The translations under genes and the position numbers were made by a program. Shown one piece after another: positions 6,201 to 10,549 of a stretch of DNA of 10,549 bases (position 1 is its first letter; each line of letters opens with the position of its first letter). This DNA comes from an uncultured Lachnospiraceae bacterium. Lineage in GTDB: Bacteria; Bacillota; Clostridia; Lachnospirales; Lachnospiraceae. The stretch lies in NCBI GenBank assembly GCA_947177515.1, contig CAMWUU010000099.1, positions 1-10,549 of the forward strand, read 5' to 3'. A model generated the notes under the pieces. The model was not told the origin of the DNA, did not search any database, and was given only the letters and a program-made list of their open reading frames with translations.

Positions 6201-9200
6201 AAATCCTTGGACAAACTGCGGCCGGGTGGCATCCTTGCCGTGATCACGTCAAAGTATACATTGGACAAGGCAAACCCCGGCAATCGGAAATACCTTGCAC
6301 AAAGGGCGGAACTGATCGGGGCAATCCGCCTGCCAAACAATGCGTTCCGGCAGGTGGCGGGAACGGAGGTGACAACGGACATCCTATTCTTACAGAAACG
6401 GGGGAGGGAAATCGTGCCGGACGGGGAGAACAGCCCGTGGCTGACCGTGGAGGAAAATAAAGATGGCATCCCAATCAACCGCTATTTTATCGACCACCCG
6501 GAGATGGTGTTGGGGGAGATGGTCTTTGATGACAGTATGTACGGCAATGAGAAAGCCACCGCCTGCCACCCACTCCCCAGCGATGACCTTGATGAACGGT
6601 TGGAGAGGGCGGTTTCCTACCTAAAGTGGGAGTACCATGAACCGGAACAGGAGGGGGAACCCCACACCGGGGAACAGACCACGGCGCAAAGGCAATCCCT
6701 CCCCGCAGACCCAGCCGTCCGCAACTTCTCCTACACCGTGGTGGATGGGAAACTCTATTACCGGGAACATTCCCGGATGTATTTACAGGACATTGCAGGG
6801 AGGAAGTCGGAACGTATCCGGGGGCTTGTGGAAATCACGAAAACACTCCGAAGCCTAATTGACTTCCAGAATGAAAAGCAGGGGGTGCTGAACCCGGAGG
6901 AAGATGAAGCCACCCTAAAATCCCATATTGCAGACCTAAACAGGGTCTACGACCACTTTGTGGAGGGATATGGCTACCTCAATTCCAAAGCCAATGTCGC
7001 CGCCTTCTCGCGGGATGCCAACGCACCGCTCTTACGCTCCATTGAAAAAGAGCGGAAAGGGGAAAAGGGGGTGTATGAAAAGACCGCCGTGTTCCACAAG
7101 GCAACCATACACCCAAAAACGCTGCCGACCGTGGTATTTTCCGCAGCGGAGGCATTAAAAGTATCCCTAAATGTAAAAGGGAAGGTTGACCTGGAATATA
7201 TGGCGGGACTGTACCAGAAGCCGGACGGCAGTCGGGCAACCGTGGGGGAAGTCCTTGCCGAACTGGGCGATGCAGTTTACCAAGACCCTGCATTATATGG
7301 CGGAAACCCAAATGCGGGCTGGCAGACCGCCGGGGAATATCTGAGTGGCCATGTGAAGGAAAAACTGGCGGAAGCCATGATAAAGGCGGAAGAAGAGCCA
7401 GAACGCTTTGCCCGCAATGTGGAGGCATTAAAGATGGTACAGCCCACTCCGCTGACCGCACAGGAAATCAGTTTCTCCTTGGGAACACCGTGGATTCCAG
7501 TGGAGGTCTACCAAGAGTTTATGTATGAAATTTTTCAGACACAGAGGAGGAACCAGTGGGGGAACTATGCAACGGCACTGCAATATTCCCAATACAGCGG
7601 TTCATACTTCATTGCCAACAAGGGGAATGAGAAAGGTTCCATTACGGCAACCAAGGTCTATGGGACTGAGCGGATCAATGCCTATGAAATCTTGGAGGCA
7701 TCCTTAAACCTGCGCTTTGTGGAAATTCGTGACAAGATAGAATACCCTGACCCTGTAACGGGGGAAAAGCGGGAGAAGTACATTCTGAACAAAAAAGAAA
7801 CCATCCTTGCCCGCGAGAAGCAGGCGCAGATCAGGGCAGAGTTTGAGCGGTGGCTTTTTTCCGACCCGCAGCGCGGGGCAAGGCTGGTAAAACTGTATAA
7901 CGACCGCTTCAACAACATCCGTCCGCGCGAGTACGATGGTTCCGACCTTGTGCTGCCGGACTTGGCAGCGGACATCACACTGAGGAAGCATCAGCTCGAT
8001 GTGGTGGCACATGGCCTCTATGGGGAGGGGAACCTATTGATGGCGCATGAGGTGGGCGCGGGGAAAACCTATGCCGCCATCGTCCTTGCCCATGAGATGA
8101 AGCGGCTTGGGAAGGCAAACAAACCATTGATTGCTGTGCCAAACCATTTGGTTGGCCAATGGTCGGATGCCTACATGGAACTCTACCCAAATGCCAACAT
8201 CCTTGTGGCGGGGGAGCGCGACTTTGAGCGGGCAAACCGCCGCCGTTTTGTCAGCCGGATTGCAACCGGGGACTATGACTGTATCATCATGGCACATTCC
8301 AGCTTTGAACTAATTGGGCTATCAAGGGAGCGTCAGCTTGCCGCCATGCGGGAGGAACTTGAGGCAGTCACGCAGGGCATTGAGGAACAGAAATTCCGTG
8401 ATGGGAAGGACTGGTCCCTAAAGCAGATGCAGGTTTTCAAGAAGAACCTCCAATCCCGCATTGACCAACTGTTCTCAGCAGAAAGGAAGGATGATGTCAT
8501 CAATTTTGAGGAACTTGGCGTGGATGCCCTGATTGTAGATGAAGCCCATGCGTATAAAAACAACTTTTCCTACACCAAGATGCGCAACGTGGCAGGGGTC
8601 AGCAGCCAGAGCAGCAAACGGGCAATGGATATGCACCAAAAATGCCAATACATCAATGAAATCAGCAACGGGAGGAACGTGGTTTACCTGACCGGGACAC
8701 CCGTCAGTAACTCAATGGCGGAACTGTATGTAATGCAGAAAACCTTACAGCCGCAGGAACTAAAACAGCGTGGTCTTTTGATGTTTGATGAATGGGCAGC
8801 AACCTTCGGCAAGGTCACGTCCTCGCTGGAAATCCGGCCGGAGGGGAACGGATACCAGATGAAAAACCGTTTCTCACAGTTCCACAACCTCCCGGAACTG
8901 ATGGGGATGTTTGCGATGGTCGCGGACATTAAAACAGCGGATATGTTAAACCTGCCAACACCGGGGTTAAAAACAGGTGCGCCACAGGTCATAAAATCCG
9001 TCTGTACCCCCGACCAGAAACGGATTGTGATGGAATTGGCGGAACGCGCCGAGGCCATCCGGGGCGGGCAGGTGGACAGTAGTGTGGACAATTTCTTAAA
9101 ACTGACCCATGAAGCCCGCCTGCTCTCCATTGACCCAAGGGCGATTGACCCGAACCTAGCGGACGACCCGGACACCAAGCTGAACCTGTGTGCAAAGACG

Positions 9201-10544
9201 GTGGCAGAAATTTACCACGAAACGGAAAAGGAACACCTGACCCAGCTGATCTTCTGCGACCAGGGGACACCGAAGGAGGATGGCAGCTTCAGCTTTTATG
9301 GGGCGATGAAAGTGGCATTGGTGGCGCAGGGGGTGGATGAGGTGGAGATTGCCTTCATCCATGACGCAAAGACCGACCTGCAACGGGAGCAACTCTTTGA
9401 ACAGGTGAGGGACGGGAAAACCAGGATTTTAATGGGGAGTACAGAGAAGATGGGGACTGGGATGAACGTCCAACAGAAACTTATTGCCCTGCATAATCTT
9501 GACTCGCCGTGGCGGCCATCCGACCTGACCCAGCGCAACGGGCGCATCCTGCGCCAGGGCAACCAGAATGCGGAGGTTTCCATCTACAATTACATCACGG
9601 AGAACACTTTTGATGCCTACCTGTGGCAGATACTGGAACAGAAACAGCGTTATATCAGCCAGGTCATGACCGGGCGTTCCGCACTGCGCACCTGTGACGA
9701 CTTAGACGAAACCGTGCTGCAATATGCGGAGTTTAAGGCAATGGCGGCCTCCGACCCAAGGGTGAAGGAAAAGATGGAAACGGACAATGAGATTGGCAGG
9801 CTGATGGTGCTGAAATCTTCGTGGCAGGCACAGCAGACCGAACTGTCAAGAAAGGCTGTGGCTTTCCCGGAACAGGTGGCAAGGAAGGAAAAACAGGTTG
9901 CCGCAGGGGAGGAGGACTTAAAAACGTACCGGGCGAACAAACCGAAGGAATTCTGTATGGTCGTGGATGGGAGAGAACATACCGAGAGGGCAAAGGCGGC
10001 GGAGCATCTTATGGTCTGTGCCCGTAGGCTTGGTCTGGAGAGGGGAGCCTGCCTGGAGGTTGGCAGTTATGCAGGGTTTTCCCTCCGGCTGGTGCGGAAG
10101 TTCATAAATGAAGTGGAGATCCAACTCTGTGGGAGAGAGGTCCACCGGGCAGACTATGGAGGTTCGGAACTTGGCAACATTACCCGTATTGTAAATTTAG
10201 CGGAACGCCTTGCGGAAGAACTCGAAGGACAAAAGGCAGAATTGGAAAACCTAAAAAAACAGATGGAAACAGCAAAGGCGGAGTGTGGGAAGCCATTCCC
10301 GGAGGAAGAACGGCTGATGGAACTGCAAAAGAAAAAAGTGCAGCTTGACCTTGCATTGGAATTTAAGGAAGGCGGGGAGGACATGGTTGAGGACGGCGCG
10401 GCAGGACAGCCCACGCAAGAAACAGGGGATGCCGAAAAACCTAATATGCCAAGCATCTCCGCAAGCTATTCCCATCCATCACAATTATTGAAGGATATGG
10501 GAACAATGAGGATGGTGGCAGGGGGAGAAGGAATTGAACGGTAG
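3243..10544 (+). CDS. Giant ICE protein: ArdC-like N-domain, N6-adenine methylase-like domain, SNF2 helicase
   Basis: A 2433-residue multidomain protein of the large methylase-helicase type found on clostridial ICEs, likely acting on transferred or replicating DNA and possibly against restriction. The start is TTG 3243, 7 bases after GGGGG (3231-3235). Domains in order: an ArdC-like ssDNA-binding domain at about 5-85 (IYAQKPNAT 46-54, GRSINRGAKSIAVID 68-82) without the HExxH peptidase part of full ArdC; a conserved stretch to about 250; low-complexity linker A (253-405) and linker B (405-770); a methylase-like domain at about 775-1060, with motif I DPAMGTGNFF (896-905) and motif IV NIPF (960-963); a middle region to about 1570; an SNF2/DEAH-type helicase at about 1575-2170, with GAGKT (1605-1609), DEAH (1766-1769), TGTPVSNS (1817-1824), STEKMGTG (2066-2073) and QRNGRILRQG (2097-2106); and a coiled coil at about 2318-2373. 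Linker A overlaps tnpV and a terminator, so production of the full protein from one start is not certain. The bases GGGGA after the stop may begin a ribosome binding site for the next gene. Confidence 0.9.
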   Translation: MDRVTRLADLYRVSVQEYTKTPEEWKGLLSCVARFYKRSFDNTVLIYAQKPNATQLGTFNEWHDPRIGRSINRGAKSIAVIDMVKPNASIKYLFDFLDTNGSVQSCRNLQKYLWKLEEGDYHETMVRFHEKYQLPADSIEACLHGLIMQRVKEMLPAYLEGFRVVEEKSPLYGMPEGAVKAELAKLVEESVTFTVFSKCGLQTEPFEYGSFENIQNYNSLLLFMALGNYTVSLARPILREVYQETQNIKNERRKAYEDRAIDGFYLPQRQQRDAVPGNPDFRGEKDRPDASGEVRRAVEGIHDGKTPAPAVRTGGTGENQRNDPAGGRRSGTAEKRIGTGTPSQIPDAGNGGFGGKGGASGDAHETGGGNRDKRSGNAHPVTPQPIQAAQPPTDGFKPSVGGFFVISPEGEEKLQKEWTVPEQNGEITPEEREQPKDPLQTERQGQEPIQGDIIKEQKAVVQHGEEEIALVDTILCADDIVPEAKEWQMEIAEYFRGDSEAYLKTHTLRLFYRGMDVDYTTKDGRHHFHITGDAEKLTIREEGAESTYLYEELAERIKHLLLDGNYPAVEIRGKEDTENNGLDGKPTNAIGQGGMEKPGQPGSPNFGEGTKNSSHHINNFKDNPTVGEEMGIAQDGQLSLFDMGASNDYGDNYEDTAGTDTDAMLDGEAMGEMEIIQEKEPEPAHKSVNDGEIGKQSHNISKPVPISMGNPTITERNLQEGEHHIKETHTGESLQFVQNAGEGSPVPEGQASPPLSTGQHGEENSQPANPPQPHRQNYHFSADHHLYDGGAKTKCQNNIAAIRLLKELQSQNRMATEGEQTTLAKFVGWGGLANALTPGKGGWESQYQEIKDILTDEEFQAAQENTLTAYYTEQGIIRHIYNALGQFGFRSGNILDPAMGTGNFFSALPGSMGDSRLYGVEIEPISGGIAKQLYPEADIQIMGFEKTTHPDQFFDLVVGNIPFNSIRVDDPKYNRYHFRIHDYFLAKSLDKLRPGGILAVITSKYTLDKANPGNRKYLAQRAELIGAIRLPNNAFRQVAGTEVTTDILFLQKRGREIVPDGENSPWLTVEENKDGIPINRYFIDHPEMVLGEMVFDDSMYGNEKATACHPLPSDDLDERLERAVSYLKWEYHEPEQEGEPHTGEQTTAQRQSLPADPAVRNFSYTVVDGKLYYREHSRMYLQDIAGRKSERIRGLVEITKTLRSLIDFQNEKQGVLNPEEDEATLKSHIADLNRVYDHFVEGYGYLNSKANVAAFSRDANAPLLRSIEKERKGEKGVYEKTAVFHKATIHPKTLPTVVFSAAEALKVSLNVKGKVDLEYMAGLYQKPDGSRATVGEVLAELGDAVYQDPALYGGNPNAGWQTAGEYLSGHVKEKLAEAMIKAEEEPERFARNVEALKMVQPTPLTAQEISFSLGTPWIPVEVYQEFMYEIFQTQRRNQWGNYATALQYSQYSGSYFIANKGNEKGSITATKVYGTERINAYEILEASLNLRFVEIRDKIEYPDPVTGEKREKYILNKKETILAREKQAQIRAEFERWLFSDPQRGARLVKLYNDRFNNIRPREYDGSDLVLPDLAADITLRKHQLDVVAHGLYGEGNLLMAHEVGAGKTYAAIVLAHEMKRLGKANKPLIAVPNHLVGQWSDAYMELYPNANILVAGERDFERANRRRFVSRIATGDYDCIIMAHSSFELIGLSRERQLAAMREELEAVTQGIEEQKFRDGKDWSLKQMQVFKKNLQSRIDQLFSAERKDDVINFEELGVDALIVDEAHAYKNNFSYTKMRNVAGVSSQSSKRAMDMHQKCQYINEISNGRNVVYLTGTPVSNSMAELYVMQKTLQPQELKQRGLLMFDEWAATFGKVTSSLEIRPEGNGYQMKNRFSQFHNLPELMGMFAMVADIKTADMLNLPTPGLKTGAPQVIKSVCTPDQKRIVMELAERAEAIRGGQVDSSVDNFLKLTHEARLLSIDPRAIDPNLADDPDTKLNLCAKTVAEIYHETEKEHLTQLIFCDQGTPKEDGSFSFYGAMKVALVAQGVDEVEIAFIHDAKTDLQREQLFEQVRDGKTRILMGSTEKMGTGMNVQQKLIALHNLDSPWRPSDLTQRNGRILRQGNQNAEVSIYNYITENTFDAYLWQILEQKQRYISQVMTGRSALRTCDDLDETVLQYAEFKAMAASDPRVKEKMETDNEIGRLMVLKSSWQAQQTELSRKAVAFPEQVARKEKQVAAGEEDLKTYRANKPKEFCMVVDGREHTERAKAAEHLMVCARRLGLERGACLEVGSYAGFSLRLVRKFINEVEIQLCGREVHRADYGGSELGNITRIVNLAERLAEELEGQKAELENLKKQMETAKAECGKPFPEEERLMELQKKKVQLDLALEFKEGGEDMVEDGAAGQPTQETGDAEKPNMPSISASYSHPSQLLKDMGTMRMVAGGEGIER
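3994..4001 (+). promoter_or_regulatory. Consensus ribosome binding site of the nested tnpV gene
   Basis: AGAGGAGG lies 7 bases before ATG 4009, an ideal spacing. It is located within the giant coding frame, where no such site is needed. It fixes the tnpV start at 4009 rather than at ATG 3991, which precedes the site. Confidence 0.8.
4009..4386 (+). CDS. tnpV: TnpV-family transposon-encoded protein, nested in the giant frame
   Basis: A 125-residue protein in the +1 frame relative to the surrounding giant ORF. It shows the TnpV layout as I know it: FTYHKGSNGMLYPEIQIS (9-26), then a glycine turn and basic/aromatic helix AGRFGGLWKGYMMEKHPHRL (36-55), then LVAQGKINEMIQQVDEEAERR (58-78), then a C-terminal helix (HLGMLTKQAEETVTNEVV) matching the family's AEEIV-x-E-(I/L/V) ending. 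TnpV was named from Tn4451-type clostridial transposons; its molecular function is not known. Amino-acid composition is normal here, while the giant frame over the same bases is Gly/Arg/Asp/Pro-rich, so this frame appears to be the better constrained one. It has its own consensus ribosome binding site and a terminator 27 bases after the stop. No transposase or target duplication was seen around it. Family assignment is from recalled motifs, not a search. Confidence 0.8.
   Translation: MRTEPLMDFTYHKGSNGMLYPEIQISGEKKTDRMPAGRFGGLWKGYMMEKHPHRLSELVAQGKINEMIQQVDEEAERRKKELVQELLVRYPMPETEDLVARAGHLGMLTKQAEETVTNEVVMHIR
4413..4453 (+). terminator. Strong intrinsic terminator after tnpV, inside the giant ORF
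   Basis: CCGCCCACAGATGG (4413-4426) pairs with CCGTCCGTGGGCGG (4434-4447). That is 13 of 14 positions, with one A-C mismatch and one G-U pair; the outer 8 bp are perfect and GC-rich. The loop is 7 bases and six T follow (4448-4453). It begins 27 bases after the tnpV stop. In the giant frame it falls at residues 391-404, so full-length helicase mRNA must pass through it. Confidence 0.8.
5151..5165 (+). other. Predicted sliding-clamp binding motif QLSLF in linker B
   Basis: Residues 637-641 of the giant protein read QLSLF, an exact match to the bacterial beta-clamp consensus QL(S/D)LF. The flanks (DG before, DMG after) are acidic and flexible, and the motif sits in a long unstructured linker, as expected for an accessible peptide. 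A docking role at the replication fork is inference. Confidence 0.45.
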
Positions 10545-10549
10545 GGGGA

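Overview
The window looks like the front part of the maintenance and transfer module of an integrative conjugative element (ICE) or large plasmid from a Firmicute, most likely a gut clostridium of the Lachnospiraceae type. The reasons are the strong AGGAGG-type ribosome binding sites, TTG/GTG starts, the ParA-ParB pair followed by a 2433-residue ArdC-like/methylase/SNF2 helicase protein, and a TnpV-family protein. All genes I can support lie on the plus strand. The species cannot be read from the sequence.

Layout. (1) 85-1145: a small AT-rich sigma-70-like factor overlaps by 4 bases a single-pass membrane protein that is probably its anti-sigma partner, and the pair is closed by a strong intrinsic terminator. 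(2) 1144-1215: a short non-coding stretch with four TTACCC repeats, then a good ribosome binding site. (3) 1216-3094: ParA and ParB in an overlapping operon. (4) 3095-3242: a 148-base gap holding a 45-codon basic open frame that lacks a normal start codon, and nested inverted repeats over the same bases. (5) 3243-10544: one uninterrupted giant frame carrying an ArdC-like N-terminal domain, two long linkers, an N6-adenine methylase-like domain, an SNF2-type helicase and a C-terminal coiled coil.

The most striking item is inside the giant frame. At 4009-4386, in the +1 frame, lies a complete TnpV-family gene with its own consensus ribosome binding site, followed 27 bases after its stop by a strong intrinsic terminator (4413-4453). 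The giant frame stays open through both, and over this stretch it encodes only Gly/Arg/Asp/Pro-rich low-complexity sequence. This is either real dual coding, with a terminator that must be masked or read through to make the helicase, or a cassette that fused its neighbours without breaking frame.

Working together (inference): ParA/ParB stabilise the extrachromosomal form of the element. The giant protein probably acts on incoming or replicating DNA as an anti-restriction or DNA-processing factor, and may dock on the sliding clamp through a QLSLF motif. The sigma/anti-sigma pair would respond to an envelope signal; its different base composition and own terminator suggest that it is a separate module.
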